Assembly (NCBI RefSeq): GCF_000956525.1
Contig: NZ_JYIW01000026.1
Coordinates: 806,001-870,000, forward strand
Origin: Microbacterium oxydans
GTDB taxonomy: Bacteria > Actinomycetota > Actinomycetes > Actinomycetales > Microbacteriaceae
DNA: 64,000 nt
Reading direction: 5' to 3'
Below, piece by piece: positions 12,362 through 23,465 of the stretch. The notes beneath the pieces are model-generated. The model was not told where the DNA came from, ran no database searches, and was given only the letters and a program-made list of their open reading frames with translations. Positions within the stretch are counted from its first letter, which is position 1; each line of letters starts with the position of its first letter. The translations under genes and the position numbers were made by a program.

Positions 12362-13146
12362 GAATTCCCGTCCTGCTGCGCCTCCTGCGTCGGCTCCGTC
12401 GCCTGACCGGACTGCGCTTCCTCGTGCTGCTGGTCGCCGTCGTGCTCGTGCTCGTCCGCCGCTTTCGCCTCGGGCTCGAGAAGGTCGCCGAGCACCTCCT
12501 CGAGCTGCGCGCGGGTCACGACGCCGTGTCGGAGGATGCGCACGACACCGCCCTTCGGGTCGTCGCCCATGCGGCGGACCAGGGAGGTCGCATCGATGAT
12601 GGTCGAGGCGATGCCGTCCTTGCTCATGCCGTCTGCCAGATAGACCGCGACGCTCTCGCCGAGCATCTGCTCCGCGTCATGCGCCGAGATCGCAGCGTCC
12701 TTGCCGGTGAGGTTCGCGCTCGACACCGCGAGCGGACCGGTCTCTGCCAGCAGCTCCAGCGCCACGCGGCCCTCCGGCATCCGCACCGCGACCGTTCCGA
12801 GGGTCTCCCCCAGGTCCCAGACCAGCGACGGCTGCGCAGGGAGGACGATCGTGAGCCCACCGGGCCAGAACGCGTCGACCAGCCGCTGCACGGCCTCCGG
12901 CACGGACTCGGCCAGCGCGTACAGGGTGTCCTTCGAACCGATCAGGACAGGCGGCGGCTGATTGCGTCCGCGGCCCTTCGCATCGAGCAGCTTCTGCACC
13001 GCTGCGGGAGAGAACGCGTCGGCCGCGACGCCGTAGACGGTGTCGGTCGGCATGACGATGAGGTCGCCGCGGCCGATCGCCTGGCGTGCGTGGCGCATTC
13101 CGGCGAGGAGCTGTGCCTCGTCGTGGCAGTCGAAGATGGAGGACAT
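12358..13146 (-). CDS. ywlC: L-threonylcarbamoyladenylate synthase (Sua5/YwlC type)
   Basis: Makes threonylcarbamoyl-AMP from Thr, bicarbonate and ATP for the t6A37 modification of ANN-reading tRNAs. The YrdC fold is clear from MPTDTVYGVAAD, AVRMPEG and AVSSANLTG. At 262 aa it is longer than a bare YrdC domain (~200 aa); the last ~45 residues are an acidic Glu/His/Gln-rich tail (HEHDGDQQHEEAQ) with no recognisable Sua5 domain. It overlaps wecA by 4 bp and follows prmC after 52 bp, as in the actinobacterial prmC-sua5-wecA order. Confidence 0.9.
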   Translation of the reverse strand: MSSIFDCHDEAQLLAGMRHARQAIGRGDLIVMPTDTVYGVAADAFSPAAVQKLLDAKGRGRNQPPPVLIGSKDTLYALAESVPEAVQRLVDAFWPGGLTIVLPAQPSLVWDLGETLGTVAVRMPEGRVALELLAETGPLAVSSANLTGKDAAISAHDAEQMLGESVAVYLADGMSKDGIASTIIDATSLVRRMGDDPKGGVVRILRHGVVTRAQLEEVLGDLLEPEAKAADEHEHDGDQQHEEAQSGQATEPTQEAQQDGNS

Positions 13147-13198
13147 GACGGTTCGATTCTATGCGTCGTCGGAGTGGCGAATGCTCGGAGCCGGATGA

Positions 13199-14059
13199 TC
13201 AGGGGCGCAGCGCCGTCGTGGCGCGGTCGCGGAGGGTCAGATCGCGGTGTGTGGCGGCAGCCCGCCAGCCATCGGCGGTGAGGATCTCGCGGATCGACTC
13301 CCCCTGCAGTTCGCCGTGCTCGATCACCAGCAGGCCACCGGGCCGGAGCAGCTGCAGGGCTCTGGTGCTCAGCACGCGGACGATGTCGAGCCCGTCTGCG
13401 CCGCCGTACAGCGCCATCGCCGGATCGAACAGCCGGACCTCCGGATCGCGCGGGATCGCCGCATCCGGCACGTAGGGCGGATTCGAGATGACGACGGCGG
13501 CCGTGCCGTCGAGCTCGGGGAACGCGGTCGCCAGATCCGACAGCACGAGCGTGAGGTTCTCGACGCCCGCCATGTTCCGACTGGCCCACACATGAGCATC
13601 CGGTGAGAGCTCGGCGGCGTGAATGCGCGCATGCGGCACCTCTGTCGCCATCGCGAGCGCGATCGCGCCGCTGCCGGTACCGAGGTCGATGCCGATCGGC
13701 GACTCCTCCGGAGAGTTCAGCAGCGCATCGATCGCGTACTGCACGACCGTCTCGGTCTCAGGGCGCGGCACGAACACACCCGGGCCGACCGCCAGTTCCA
13801 AGTGCCGGAACGGCGCGGTGCCGGTGATGTGCTGCAGCGGCTCCCGCGCCGTGCGCCGGACCACCACCGCATCGAGCTTCGCCGCAGCGGCGTCGTCGAC
13901 CGAGTCCCCGCGGATCAGTGCCGCCTGCACCTCACCCCGCCGAAGCCCCAGCACGTGACCTGCGAGGAGCTCTGCATCCACCAGCGGATCCGGCACGCCG
14001 GCATCGGCAAGTCGCTGCGCGGCGGCGCGCACGATGGACGCGAGGGAGGTGTCAGACAT
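13199..14059 (-). CDS. prmC: Peptide chain release factor N5-glutamine methyltransferase
   Basis: Methylates the Gln of the GGQ motif in release factors using S-adenosylmethionine. The 286 aa show an N-terminal helical domain, the SAM-binding IDLGTGSGAIALA loop and the NPPYVPD catalytic motif near residue 190. The start ATG at 14059 is chosen because the N-terminus MSDTSLASIVRAAAQRL matches the family length. In most actinobacteria prmC directly follows prfA; here about 6 kb of cysteine and citrate genes separates them. Confidence 0.93.
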   Translation of the reverse strand: MSDTSLASIVRAAAQRLADAGVPDPLVDAELLAGHVLGLRRGEVQAALIRGDSVDDAAAAKLDAVVVRRTAREPLQHITGTAPFRHLELAVGPGVFVPRPETETVVQYAIDALLNSPEESPIGIDLGTGSGAIALAMATEVPHARIHAAELSPDAHVWASRNMAGVENLTLVLSDLATAFPELDGTAAVVISNPPYVPDAAIPRDPEVRLFDPAMALYGGADGLDIVRVLSTRALQLLRPGGLLVIEHGELQGESIREILTADGWRAAATHRDLTLRDRATTALRP

Positions 14060-14159
14060 GCGTTCCAGCGTAGAGCGCCGAGAGGTGTCACAATGCCGCC
14101 CCTCCAGGAGACCTCCCATAGGCTGAGGCTGCAGCTACCCGCAGAGGAAAGGCGTCCCA

Positions 14160-15098
14160 ATGCCCGGCATCCACTCCGACATCACGACCGCGTTCGGCAA
14201 CACCCCGCTGGTCCGCCTGAACAAGGTGACCGAGGGACTGGGCGCCACCGTCCTCGCGAAGCTCGAGTACTACAACCCCGCGTCGAGCGTGAAGGACCGC
14301 ATCGGCATCGCGATGATCAACGCGGCTGAGGCCTCCGGCGAGCTGCAGCCCGGCGGCACCATCGTGGAGTCGACGAGCGGCAACACCGGCATCGCCCTCG
14401 CGATGGTCGGCGCGGCGCGCGGCTACAAGGTCATCCTCACGATGCCCGCGTCGATGTCGAAGGAGCGTCGGCTGCTCCTCAAGGCGTTCGGCGCCGAGAT
14501 CGTGCTCACCGACCCGACCAAGGGCATGAGCGGCGCGATCGAGGTCACGAAGCAGATCGTCGAGGACACCCCCGGTGCCATCTGGATCCGCCAGTTCGAG
14601 AACGCGGCCAACCCGCAGATCCACCGTGAGACGACCGCGCAGGAGATCCTGCGCGATACTGACGGCGCTGTCGACATCTTCATCGCCGGGGTCGGCACCG
14701 GCGGCACGATCACCGGAACCGGACAGGCGCTCAAGGCCGTCAAGCCCGAGGTGCAGGTCATCGCGGTCGAGCCGAAGGACTCCCCCGTGCTCAGCGAGGG
14801 TCACCCCGGGCCCCACAAGATCCAGGGCATCGGCCCGAACTTCGTGCCGGCGATCCTCGATCGCGACGTGATCGACGAGGTCGTCACCGCCGAGTTCGAG
14901 GAGTCGATCCGGGTGGCACGCCGACTCATGGCTGAAGAAGGCCTCCTGGTCGGCATGTCATGCGGCGCTGCGGTGTCTGCGGCGCTCAAGGTCGCAGCGC
15001 GGCCCGAGAATGCCGGCAAGACGATCGTCGTGATCCTGCCGGACACGGGTGAGCGCTATCTCTCGACAGCGCTCTTCGAGGACCTGCGCGAAGACTGA
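14160..15098 (+). CDS. cysK: Cysteine synthase A (O-acetylserine sulfhydrylase)
   Basis: PLP enzyme of 312 aa that makes cysteine from O-acetylserine and sulfide. The PLP lysine lies in SSVKDRIG, the substrate loop is STSGNTGIA, and the phosphate-binding loop is GTGGTITG. Start ATG at 14160 follows GAGGAAAGG. It is transcribed divergently from prmC and leads a two-gene unit with the serine acetyltransferase 12 bp downstream, so both steps of cysteine synthesis from serine are coupled. Confidence 0.96.
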   Translation: MPGIHSDITTAFGNTPLVRLNKVTEGLGATVLAKLEYYNPASSVKDRIGIAMINAAEASGELQPGGTIVESTSGNTGIALAMVGAARGYKVILTMPASMSKERRLLLKAFGAEIVLTDPTKGMSGAIEVTKQIVEDTPGAIWIRQFENAANPQIHRETTAQEILRDTDGAVDIFIAGVGTGGTITGTGQALKAVKPEVQVIAVEPKDSPVLSEGHPGPHKIQGIGPNFVPAILDRDVIDEVVTAEFEESIRVARRLMAEEGLLVGMSCGAAVSAALKVAARPENAGKTIVVILPDTGERYLSTALFEDLRED

Positions 15099-15110
15099 GG
15101 ACGCACCAGC

Positions 15111-15674
15111 ATGATCGGTCGAATGCGCGAGGACATCGCGGCGGCGCGGCTCCGCGACCCAGCGGCACGCAGCGGCATCGAGGTCGCACTGCTCTATCCG
15201 GGGCTGCACGCCATCTGGGCGCACCGGGTCTCGCACGCGCTGTGGCGCCGACGGCTGCGGCTGCTGGCACGCGCCGGCTCGCAGGTCTCGCGCTGGCTGA
15301 CCGGCGTCGAGATCCACCCCGGCGCGCAGATCGGCCGCCGCTTCTTCATCGATCACGGTATGGGCGTCGTGATCGGCGAGACCGCCGAGATCGGCGACGA
15401 TGTGATGCTCTACCACGGTGTGACGCTCGGTGGCCGCACCCGCGAATCCGGCAAGCGGCATCCGACGCTCGGTGACGGCGTCGCGGTCGGCGCCGGCGCG
15501 AAGATCCTCGGTCCCATCACGATCGGAGCCGGTTCCGTGGTCGGCGCGAACGCAGTGGTCACTCGCGATGCGCCGGATGACAGCATCCTCATCGGGGTGC
15601 CGGCGAAGCCCCGTCACCGTATCGTCGGCGAAGACACGCGCGCACTGCTCACCGCACCCGACTACTCGATCTGA
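15111..15674 (+). CDS. cysE: Serine O-acetyltransferase
   Basis: Transfers acetyl from acetyl-CoA to L-serine, feeding the CysK next to it. The 187 aa comprise a short helical N-terminus and a left-handed beta-helix of hexapeptide repeats ([20 protein letters not shown], with the HG pair usual in these enzymes). It is the short EpsC/CysE type found in Gram-positives. Directly downstream of cysK and in the same transcription unit. Confidence 0.94.
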   Translation: MIGRMREDIAAARLRDPAARSGIEVALLYPGLHAIWAHRVSHALWRRRLRLLARAGSQVSRWLTGVEIHPGAQIGRRFFIDHGMGVVIGETAEIGDDVMLYHGVTLGGRTRESGKRHPTLGDGVAVGAGAKILGPITIGAGSVVGANAVVTRDAPDDSILIGVPAKPRHRIVGEDTRALLTAPDYSI

Positions 15675-15699
15675 TCGTCGGTCGGAGCGCCAGCGAGGT

Positions 15700-16101
15700 T
15701 CAGCGCGAGCGCTTCTCCTTGACCTTCTTCTTGAGGAAGATCAACGGCAGCAGCACGCTGCCGATGGCGGTGACGAGCCAGACGATGACTGCGCCGAGCA
15801 GCCAGCCGGTCGCATCGACGATGCGCAGCCCGCCGATCGGGAGCAGCACGACCACGATGAGGGCGATCAGCGTCGAGAAGATTCCGATACCGCCCATCAG
15901 CACCGGGGCGTAGCGGTCGGCGAGCCTGCTCACCCACGGCGAGAGCACGCTCTGCAGGATCGCGAAGATCACGATGCAGATGACGAAGCCCCACCACTCG
16001 CTCCACTGGATCTGGAAGCCCGGGAGCAGCAGGTCGGCGGCGATGAGACCGATGCCGGCCGAGAGCAGGTACGTGAGCGAGCGGAAGAGGAGCGTGAGCA
16101 C
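15700..16101 (-). CDS. Phage holin family IV / small membrane protein
   Basis: Protein of 133 aa made almost entirely of four hydrophobic segments (about residues 8-27, 35-57, 66-88, 96-122) and a basic end (FLKKKVKEKRSR). This is the profile of the mycobacterial four-TM 'phage holin superfamily IV' proteins, which are widespread chromosomal membrane proteins and rarely part of a phage. No other phage genes are nearby. It ends 25 bp from the cysE stop, convergent. Confidence 0.65.
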   Translation of the reverse strand: MLTLLFRSLTYLLSAGIGLIAADLLLPGFQIQWSEWWGFVICIVIFAILQSVLSPWVSRLADRYAPVLMGGIGIFSTLIALIVVVLLPIGGLRIVDATGWLLGAVIVWLVTAIGSVLLPLIFLKKKVKEKRSR

Positions 16102-16167
16102 GGGCTGAGCATATCGCTCTCAGGCCGACCGGCGGGAGCCCGGTATCCGCGCTCCCGCCGGCGCGAC

Positions 16168-17712
16168 TCACTGCGCCACGAAGAGCGGGATTGCTCCGAC
16201 CAGGATGCCGACTCCGAGCATCACCAGCGACACGATCGCCGCACGCCACAGCACCTTGCGGTGATGGTCACCCAGGTTCACGCCTGCGAGCGAGACGAGC
16301 AGCAGGATCGCCGGCACGAGCGGGCTCTGCAGATGCACGGGCTGGCCGGTGATCGATGCCCTGGCCATCTCCACCGGGTCGATGCCGAAGCTCGCCGCAC
16401 TCTGTGCCAGCACCGGGAGGATGCCGAAGTAGAACGCATCATTCGACATGAAGAACGTGAACGGGATGGAGAGGAGGCCGGTGATCGGAGCGAGGAACGG
16501 ACCGAGCGCCGGGGGCAGCACGTTCGTGATCCACGTCGCCATCGCGTCGACCATCCCGGTGCCGGTGAGCACGCCGACGAGGACACCGGCCGCGATGACC
16601 ATCGACACGACGCCGACGATGCTGGGCGCGTGCGCGACGATCTCGGAGGCCTGGTCCTTGATACCGCGGAAGTTGACGAGCAAGGCGATGCCGGCGCCCA
16701 CCATGAACACGTACGGCAGCGGCAGGATGTCGAGCACGAGCAGCACCATGACGGCCAGCGTGAGCACCAGGTTGAACCAGATCAGCTTCGGACGGAGCGT
16801 CGGCCTGGTTGGGTCCAGCATGGTGTCGGCCATCGCCGTGTCGGCGGGATCGACGCTCGCGGCCGCGACGGGACCGCGACCGCCAGCGACGACCACGATG
16901 TTGCCGGTACGGAGCGCCGCGCGGGCGCCCGGCTTCGGGTCCGCTCCGCGGAAGATCCGCGGCACGGTGCTCAGTGCGCCGCCGTCGGCGTGAGGAAGCA
17001 GGCCGTCGGAGTCCAGGCGCCCGAGGCGTCGACGCTCCTGCAGGCCCAGGATCCACGCGAACCCGAGCGTCACGACGAGTCCGGCGCCCAACGCCGGCAG
17101 CATCGGCACGAAGATGTCGGTCGGCTGCAGCCCGAGAGCCGTCGCAGCGCGCACCGTCGGTCCACCCCACGGCACGATGTTCAGCGTGCCGTTCATGAGA
17201 CCGGCGACGCAGGTGAGCACGACAGGGCTCATCCCGAGCCGAAGATAGATGGGGAGCATCGCCGAGGTCGTGATGATGAACGTCGTCGAGCCGTCGCCGT
17301 CCAGCGAGACGGCACCCGCCAGCAGTGCGGTGCCGAGCACCACCTTCGCCGGGTCATCGCCGAGCACGCGCGTGATCAGGCGGATCAGCGGGTCGAACAA
17401 CCCGACGTCGATCATGATGCCGAAGAACATGATCGCGAACATGAGCAGCGCTGCAGTCGGCGCCATCGTGCCGATCGCGTCGAGGATCATGTCGCCGAGA
17501 CCGAGCCCTGCGCCCGCGAACAGGCCGAAGGCCGTCGGGACGAGGATCAGCGCGACCATCGGGGTGAGCCGCTTGGTCATGATGAGCGTCATGAACGCCA
17601 GCACCATCGTGAATCCGAGGAGCACGAGCACCCATTCGGGCGGCACGAATGCGACGTCGTACGTTGGCGCCTCTTCGGCGGCCGCGAGCAGGCCGGTGAA
17701 TGCGTCGGGCAT
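16168..17712 (-). CDS. CitMHS-family citrate/divalent-metal:H+ symporter
   Basis: Integral membrane transporter of 514 aa with about 12 hydrophobic segments. The family patterns are in LLMFAIMFFGIMIDVGLFDP, SLDGDGSTTFIITTSAM and GGPTVRAATAL. CitMHS carriers take up citrate complexed with Mg2+ or Ca2+. A ~90-residue hydrophilic loop in the middle (QERRRLGRL, then ALRTGNIVV) separates two halves. A sensor kinase and response regulator of the citrate/dicarboxylate type are divergently transcribed from the other side of a 146-bp gap, which supports an organic-acid substrate. The exact substrate is inferred. Confidence 0.88.
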   Translation of the reverse strand: MPDAFTGLLAAAEEAPTYDVAFVPPEWVLVLLGFTMVLAFMTLIMTKRLTPMVALILVPTAFGLFAGAGLGLGDMILDAIGTMAPTAALLMFAIMFFGIMIDVGLFDPLIRLITRVLGDDPAKVVLGTALLAGAVSLDGDGSTTFIITTSAMLPIYLRLGMSPVVLTCVAGLMNGTLNIVPWGGPTVRAATALGLQPTDIFVPMLPALGAGLVVTLGFAWILGLQERRRLGRLDSDGLLPHADGGALSTVPRIFRGADPKPGARAALRTGNIVVVAGGRGPVAAASVDPADTAMADTMLDPTRPTLRPKLIWFNLVLTLAVMVLLVLDILPLPYVFMVGAGIALLVNFRGIKDQASEIVAHAPSIVGVVSMVIAAGVLVGVLTGTGMVDAMATWITNVLPPALGPFLAPITGLLSIPFTFFMSNDAFYFGILPVLAQSAASFGIDPVEMARASITGQPVHLQSPLVPAILLLVSLAGVNLGDHHRKVLWRAAIVSLVMLGVGILVGAIPLFVAQ

Positions 17713-17832
17713 GCGGTGACTCCTTCGTCGTGGCTCCGTCGGCGGTGACGGATCCTGATGAGACTAGGGAAACGACGCACGCGGGGTGCGGTATCCCGCA
17801 TTCCCGACGGTTGTGCGCGTAGCGTGAGTTCT

Positions 17833-17845
17833 GCGCATATTGCGC
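17833..17845. promoter_or_regulatory. Inverted repeat in the citrate transporter / sensor kinase gap
   Basis: GCGCATATTGCGC has perfect 5-bp arms (GCGCA/TGCGC) around TAT, 13 bp upstream of the kinase ATG. It is a plausible binding site for the neighbouring CitB-type regulator or part of the kinase promoter. Assignment is by position only. Confidence 0.35.
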
Positions 17846-17858
17846 GAGAGGAGCAACG

Positions 17859-19568
17859 ATGCCGAGAACGACGACGAACCGAACCCGGTTCGCGACCCGC
17901 GCGCTCCTGCTGCATCTCGCCACCGTCGCCCTCGTGGTCGTCCTGTGCACCGGGGTGTACCTGCTGCTCGCGGTGCAGCAGCTGCGCGCCGAAGCCGAGT
18001 CCACCGCCCTCGGCATCGCCAGGACCCTGGCCGAGGACCCGCAGGTGCGCGCAGAGGTGACCAGGATCTCGGCGTCCGAGCGGGAGCCCGATGCCGATGA
18101 GCTCCGCACCGGCGACCTGCAACGTCTCGCATCCGATGTCGCCGGCCGCACCGGAGCGCTGTTCGTCGTGATCACCGATGACAACGGCATCCGTCTCGCC
18201 CATCCGACTCCCTCTCGCATCGGCGAAGAGGTCAGCACACCGTACGAAGCGGTGCTGGAGGGTGCGGAGATCGTCGACTGGCAGACCGGCACGCTCGGCG
18301 ACTCCGCGCGTGCCAAGGTGCCGGTCCGAGACTCGAGCGGCACGCCGGTCGGCGAGGTCAGCGTCGGCTTCGAACGCGCAGGCGTCTTCGACGATCTGCC
18401 GCCGCTGCTCGCCGTGATCGCACTCACGGCGGGCGGAGCCCTGGTGCTTGCGATGCTGGCCTTCCTCCTGCTCCGCCGACGCTGGGAGCGCCTGACCCTC
18501 GGGGTGCAGCCGGAGGAGCTCGTCGCCCTCGTGCAGAACCAGACCGCGGTGCTGAACGGCGTCGACGACGGCGTGCTCGCGATCGACACGCAGGGGATCG
18601 TCAGGGTCAGCAACGCCGCCGCAGACCGCTTCCTCGGGCTCGACTCCCCTGTCGGACGACCGTTCGAGGCACTCGGTCTCCCGCCAGCCGTGGTCGGCAC
18701 GGCGACCGGCGCACTCGCCCGATCGAGTGCTGTGGTCGGCGACCGAATGCTCTATCTCGACTCACGCCCGGTCGTGCGCGATGGGCGCGCGCTGGGCGAT
18801 GTGCTGATCGTGCGCGACCGCACCGATCTCATCGCGCTGACCGAGCGGCTCGAGACCGTCAGGACGATGACCGGGGCCCTCCGGGTGCAGCGTCACGAGT
18901 TCGCCAACCGGATGCACGTCGCCGCCGGACTGATCGACGCGGAGCGTGTGCCGGACGCCAGGGCCTTCCTCGGCGAACTCGTGGAGCGGGGGTCGGTGGC
19001 GTTTCCCGTCGCGGGACTCGAGCTCCTCGGCGACCCGTTCCTGCATTCCTTCCTCGGCGCCAAGGGCATGGAGGCAGGCGAACGCGGGGTCGTGCTGCGC
19101 ATCGCCGACGACACGCAGCTGATCGGCAGCGTCGTCACCGCGGAAGACGTCGCTGCCGTGCTCGGGAACCTCATCGACAACGCCGTCACCGCGGCCGTCT
19201 CCGGCGGGCGGACGCCGCGATGGGTCGAGGTCGCCGTGCTGGACGACGGCGACGCGCTCGTGGTCACCGTGGCCGACTCGGGCGACGGCCTCCGCGGGAA
19301 CGAACCGATGTCGCCTCGCATGACCGAGGACGAAGCCACTGAGAGCGTGCACGGTCACGGAATCGGCATCCCGCTGTCGACCGAGATCGCCCGCCGCAGC
19401 GGTGGCGACCTCTGGATCATCGACCCCGGGGACGACGACCACGGCGCCGTGTTCGCCGCCCGCCTCGGCGGAGCCGTCGGCCACGCTCCGCCCGAACACG
19501 GGGCTCCGCACGACCGCGACGCTCCGAGCGAGCGCACGGCTCCGAACACGAACAGGGAGAAGTCATGA
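17859..19568 (+). CDS. Citrate/dicarboxylate-type sensor histidine kinase (DcuS/CitA family)
   Basis: Membrane sensor of 569 aa. TM1 is at about residues 15-40 and TM2 at about 183-207; between them lies a PDC/Cache-type extracytoplasmic domain (TGALFVVITDDNGIRLAHP). A PAS domain follows (NGVDDGVLAIDTQGIVRVSN), then the phospho-acceptor region RHEFANRMHVAAGL with the His, then an HATPase domain with N box NLIDNAVTAA, VADSGDGL and GHGIGIPLS. The last ~40 residues are a repetitive hydrophilic tail (PEHGAPHDRDAPSERTAP). It overlaps the regulator gene by 4 bp. Confidence 0.92.
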   Translation: MPRTTTNRTRFATRALLLHLATVALVVVLCTGVYLLLAVQQLRAEAESTALGIARTLAEDPQVRAEVTRISASEREPDADELRTGDLQRLASDVAGRTGALFVVITDDNGIRLAHPTPSRIGEEVSTPYEAVLEGAEIVDWQTGTLGDSARAKVPVRDSSGTPVGEVSVGFERAGVFDDLPPLLAVIALTAGGALVLAMLAFLLLRRRWERLTLGVQPEELVALVQNQTAVLNGVDDGVLAIDTQGIVRVSNAAADRFLGLDSPVGRPFEALGLPPAVVGTATGALARSSAVVGDRMLYLDSRPVVRDGRALGDVLIVRDRTDLIALTERLETVRTMTGALRVQRHEFANRMHVAAGLIDAERVPDARAFLGELVERGSVAFPVAGLELLGDPFLHSFLGAKGMEAGERGVVLRIADDTQLIGSVVTAEDVAAVLGNLIDNAVTAAVSGGRTPRWVEVAVLDDGDALVVTVADSGDGLRGNEPMSPRMTEDEATESVHGHGIGIPLSTEIARRSGGDLWIIDPGDDDHGAVFAARLGGAVGHAPPEHGAPHDRDAPSERTAPNTNREKS

Positions 19569-20218
19569 CCGATCCGCTCCGGGTGCTCATCCTCGACGAC
19601 GACTTCCGCGTCGCACAGCTGCATCAGGGCATCGTGGACGAGCATCCGGGGCTGATGGTGACGCAGACCGTGCGGTCTCTCGCGGAGGCGCGCGACAGCA
19701 TCCGCTCCTCCCGTCCCGACCTGCTGCTGGCCGACGTGTTCCTCCCCGACGGCGACGGCATCACGCTGGTCCGCGAAACGGGAATCGACGCCGTGCTGAT
19801 CTCGGCGGCCGACGACGCACCGACCGTGCGCCGTGCGCTGCGGTCAGGGGCGATCGGCTACCTCGTGAAGCCCTTCGAACGGCGTGCCTTGTCCGGCCTG
19901 CTGGACCGGTACTCCCGCTACCGCAATCTCCTCGCCGGCGACCGCGCAGTGCGGCAGGACGATATCGACAGGGCGCTCGGCATCCTGCACGGCGCAGGCG
20001 AGCCGGTATCGATGTCGCGATCGGCGACGGAGCAACTCGTGCTCGCCGCACTCGGCGACGGCGAAGCGTCGGCTGCCGAGGTCGGCGAACGCGTCGGCAT
20101 CTCGCGGGCCACCGCCCAGCGACACCTCGCAGCCCTCGCTGCCAGGACCATCGTGGAGGTGCGGCTCCGCTACGGCGCCGCCGGTCGCCCCGAGCATCGG
20201 TACGCTGCACGGACCTGA
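19565..20218 (+). CDS. CitB/DctR-type response regulator
   Basis: Protein of 217 aa. The receiver domain (residues ~5-120) has the acidic pair DDD, the phospho-Asp in LLLADVFLPDGDG and the conserved Lys in GYLVKPFE. The C-terminal ~60 residues hold a helix-turn-helix (SAAEVGERVGISRATAQRHL) of the CitB family. It is the cognate partner of the upstream kinase and most likely activates the divergent CitMHS transporter gene. ATGA overlap with the kinase. Confidence 0.92.
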   Translation: MTDPLRVLILDDDFRVAQLHQGIVDEHPGLMVTQTVRSLAEARDSIRSSRPDLLLADVFLPDGDGITLVRETGIDAVLISAADDAPTVRRALRSGAIGYLVKPFERRALSGLLDRYSRYRNLLAGDRAVRQDDIDRALGILHGAGEPVSMSRSATEQLVLAALGDGEASAAEVGERVGISRATAQRHLAALAARTIVEVRLRYGAAGRPEHRYAART

Positions 20219-20242
20219 TCCGCCGGGCGCACTCGCCTCAGC

Positions 20243-21322
<1,080 letters not shown>

Positions 21323-21333
21323 AGCGGCTCCGG

Positions 21334-23310
21334 TCAGCGGATGTTGTTGTCGTGCCCGTGTGCGCCTGACGGCAGCGTGGGGATCGACTTCTGCATCTGC
21401 ACGAGGAACTCGACGTTGGAGTTCGTCTCGCGGAGCTTACCGAGCACGACCTCGAGTGCCTGCTGCTGGTCGAGACCGGCGAGGGCGCGACGCAGCTTCC
21501 AGGTGATCTTGACCTCGTCGGTCGAGAGCAGCATCTCTTCGCGGCGGGTGCTCGACGCGTTGACGTCGACGGCCGGGAAGATGCGCTTGTCGGCGAGCGA
21601 GCGCGACAGGCGCAGTTCGCTGTTGCCGGTGCCCTTGAACTCCTCGAAGATGACCTCGTCCATCTTGGAGCCGGTCTCGACGAGCGCGGTCGCGAGGATC
21701 GTGAGCGATCCGCCGTTCTCGATGTTGCGCGCAGCACCGAAGAAGCGCTTGGGCGGGTAGAGCGCCGATGCATCGACGCCACCGCTGAGCACACGACCGG
21801 ATGCCGGAGCCGCGAGGTTGTACGCGCGGCCGAGGCGGGTGATCGAGTCGAGCAGCACGACCACGTCGCGACCGAGCTCGACGAGGCGCTTGGCGCGTTC
21901 GATCGCGAGCTCGGCGACCGTGGTGTGGTCCTCGGCGGGGCGGTCGAACGTCGAGGCGATGACCTCGCCCTTGACGGTGCGCTCCATGTCGGTGACCTCT
22001 TCGGGGCGCTCGTCGACGAGCACGACCATGAGATGGACCTCGGGGTTGTTCTGCGCGATCGCGTTCGCGATCTGCTGCAGCACGATCGTCTTGCCTGCCT
22101 TGGGCGGAGCGACGATCAGGCCGCGCTGTCCCTTGCCGATCGGCGCGACGAGGTCGATGATGCGCTGCGTGAGCTTCTCGGGCGCGGTCTCCAGACGCAG
22201 GCGCTCCTGCGGGTAGAGCGGCGTGAGCTTGCCGAACTCGACGCGGGTGGCCGCGTCGTCGATCGAGAGGCCGTTGATCGAGTCGACCTTGACCAGGGCG
22301 TTGTACTTCTGGCGACCCTGCTGCTCGTTCTCGCGCGGCTGCTTGATCGAGCCGACGATCGCGTCACCCTTGCGCAGGTTGTACTTCTTCACCTGTCCGA
22401 GCGAGACGTAGACGTCGCTGGGGCCGGCGAGGTAGCCGGTGGTGCGCACGAAGGCGTAGTTGTCGAGCACGTCGAGGATTCCGGCGATCGGGATCAGGAC
22501 GTCGTCCTCGCCGATCTCGGTGTCGAACTCGTCGGTGGGAGCGCCGCTGCGGCGCTTGTTGCGCTGACGGTTACGGCTGTTGCCGCCCTGCTCGTCGTCC
22601 GCTGCAGGCTGCTGCTGCTCCTGCGCCGCGCCGTTCTGACCGCGACCGCGGTTGCGGCTGCGGTTGCGGCTGCGGTTGCGGCCGCCCTGCTCGTCTCCGT
22701 CGCCGGAGTCGGCGTCGTTCGACGGCTGCGAGGACTCTGCGGGAGCCTCGGAGTTCTGTGCGGCCGGAACCTCGGCGTCGGCAGCGGGCTTCTGCGCACC
22801 GCGACGGCCACGACCGGAGGTCTTGGGAGCAGCGGCGGGAGCCTCGGCGGCGTCACCGGCAGACGCGGCGTCGCTCTTGGGAGCATCGCTCGTGACGTCA
22901 GCGCTCTTGGCGGAGTCGCTCTTGGCGGAGTCGCTCTTGGCGGAGTCGCTCTTGGCCGAATCGCTGCTGGACGAGTCGTCCTTCGCGGGAGCTGCTGATG
23001 CCTCTGCGGCGGATGCGTCGGCTGCGGGAGCCTCGGCATCGGCCTTCTTGGCGCGGCTGCGACGCGGCGCCTTCGCCTTGGGGGCGGCCTCTGCGGTCTC
23101 GCCATCGTTGCTCGGTGCTGCGGCGGGCGCGGCATCCGTCTTGGATTCCGCGGCGGCCTTCTCGGCCTTCGCTGCTGCGGTCGCGCTGGTCGCACGACGC
23201 GGCGCGCGCTTGCGCGCCGGTGCGGCCTCGGTGGTCGCTTCGGCACTCACGGCCGGAGCTGCGGCAGCCGGAGCCGCCTGGTCGTTCTGGGTCTCGGAGA
23301 AATTCTCCAC
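21334..23310 (-). CDS. rho: Transcription termination factor Rho with long N-terminal insert
   Basis: Hexameric RNA helicase of 658 aa. The C-terminal ~400 residues are conventional: the RNA-binding OSB domain ([20 protein letters not shown]), Walker A in APPKAGKT, Walker B in [15 protein letters not shown], and the Q/R-loop region. Residues ~5-260 are an Ala/Lys/Ser-rich extension typical of high-GC actinobacteria. It contains near-perfect SAKSD repeats and an Arg/Asn-rich RNA-binding-like segment ([16 protein letters not shown]). Start chosen at GTG 23310, which has GAGGGAG at proper spacing; the GTG at 23316 overlaps that site. Confidence 0.95.
   Translation of the reverse strand: MENFSETQNDQAAPAAAAPAVSAEATTEAAPARKRAPRRATSATAAAKAEKAAAESKTDAAPAAAPSNDGETAEAAPKAKAPRRSRAKKADAEAPAADASAAEASAAPAKDDSSSSDSAKSDSAKSDSAKSDSAKSADVTSDAPKSDAASAGDAAEAPAAAPKTSGRGRRGAQKPAADAEVPAAQNSEAPAESSQPSNDADSGDGDEQGGRNRSRNRSRNRGRGQNGAAQEQQQPAADDEQGGNSRNRQRNKRRSGAPTDEFDTEIGEDDVLIPIAGILDVLDNYAFVRTTGYLAGPSDVYVSLGQVKKYNLRKGDAIVGSIKQPRENEQQGRQKYNALVKVDSINGLSIDDAATRVEFGKLTPLYPQERLRLETAPEKLTQRIIDLVAPIGKGQRGLIVAPPKAGKTIVLQQIANAIAQNNPEVHLMVVLVDERPEEVTDMERTVKGEVIASTFDRPAEDHTTVAELAIERAKRLVELGRDVVVLLDSITRLGRAYNLAAPASGRVLSGGVDASALYPPKRFFGAARNIENGGSLTILATALVETGSKMDEVIFEEFKGTGNSELRLSRSLADKRIFPAVDVNASSTRREEMLLSTDEVKITWKLRRALAGLDQQQALEVVLGKLRETNSNVEFLVQMQKSIPTLPSGAHGHDNNIR
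22902..22961 (-). repeat. Tandem 15-bp repeat inside rho
   Basis: Four consecutive copies of CGCTCTTGGCGGAGT, three exact and the last diverged (CGCTCTTGGCCGAAT). They encode the SAKSD pentapeptide repeated in the disordered N-terminal region of Rho. The number of units may vary between strains by slippage. Confidence 0.85.
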
Positions 23311-23379
23311 GAGCACTCCCTCTATGTCATGGGAAACGAGCGGTGTACGCGCACAACGGGTGCTGCGCGCGATCGCACG

Positions 23380-23400
23380 GGCTGACGCTCGGCGTCAGCC
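23380..23400 (-). promoter_or_regulatory. Hairpin in the rho leader / after thrB
   Basis: GGCTGACGC (23380-23388), a TCG loop and GCGTCAGCC (23392-23400) form a 9-bp stem about 70 bp upstream of the rho start and 65 bp past the thrB stop. No T-tract follows. It could end the hom-thrB transcript or take part in the autoregulation of rho that is known in several bacteria. Confidence 0.5.
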
Positions 23401-23465
23401 GGCCTTGGGCACGTATGCCGTGGGGGTTTGCGTGCGGGTCTTGCAGAGTTGCAATGGGGCCAGAT

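Noticed and set aside
15700..16101. Phage lysis holin
   Set aside because: Family resemblance only; no endolysin or other phage gene is nearby and such proteins are common chromosomal genes.
15430..17748. 772-codon plus-strand open frame
   Set aside because: Runs opposite the CitMHS transporter and the holin-like gene; low-complexity Arg/Asp/Glu/His translation, typical of a shadow frame.
22902..22961. CRISPR-like short repeats
   Set aside because: The 15-bp units are contiguous, without spacers, and lie in frame inside rho. No CRISPR array was seen in the window.
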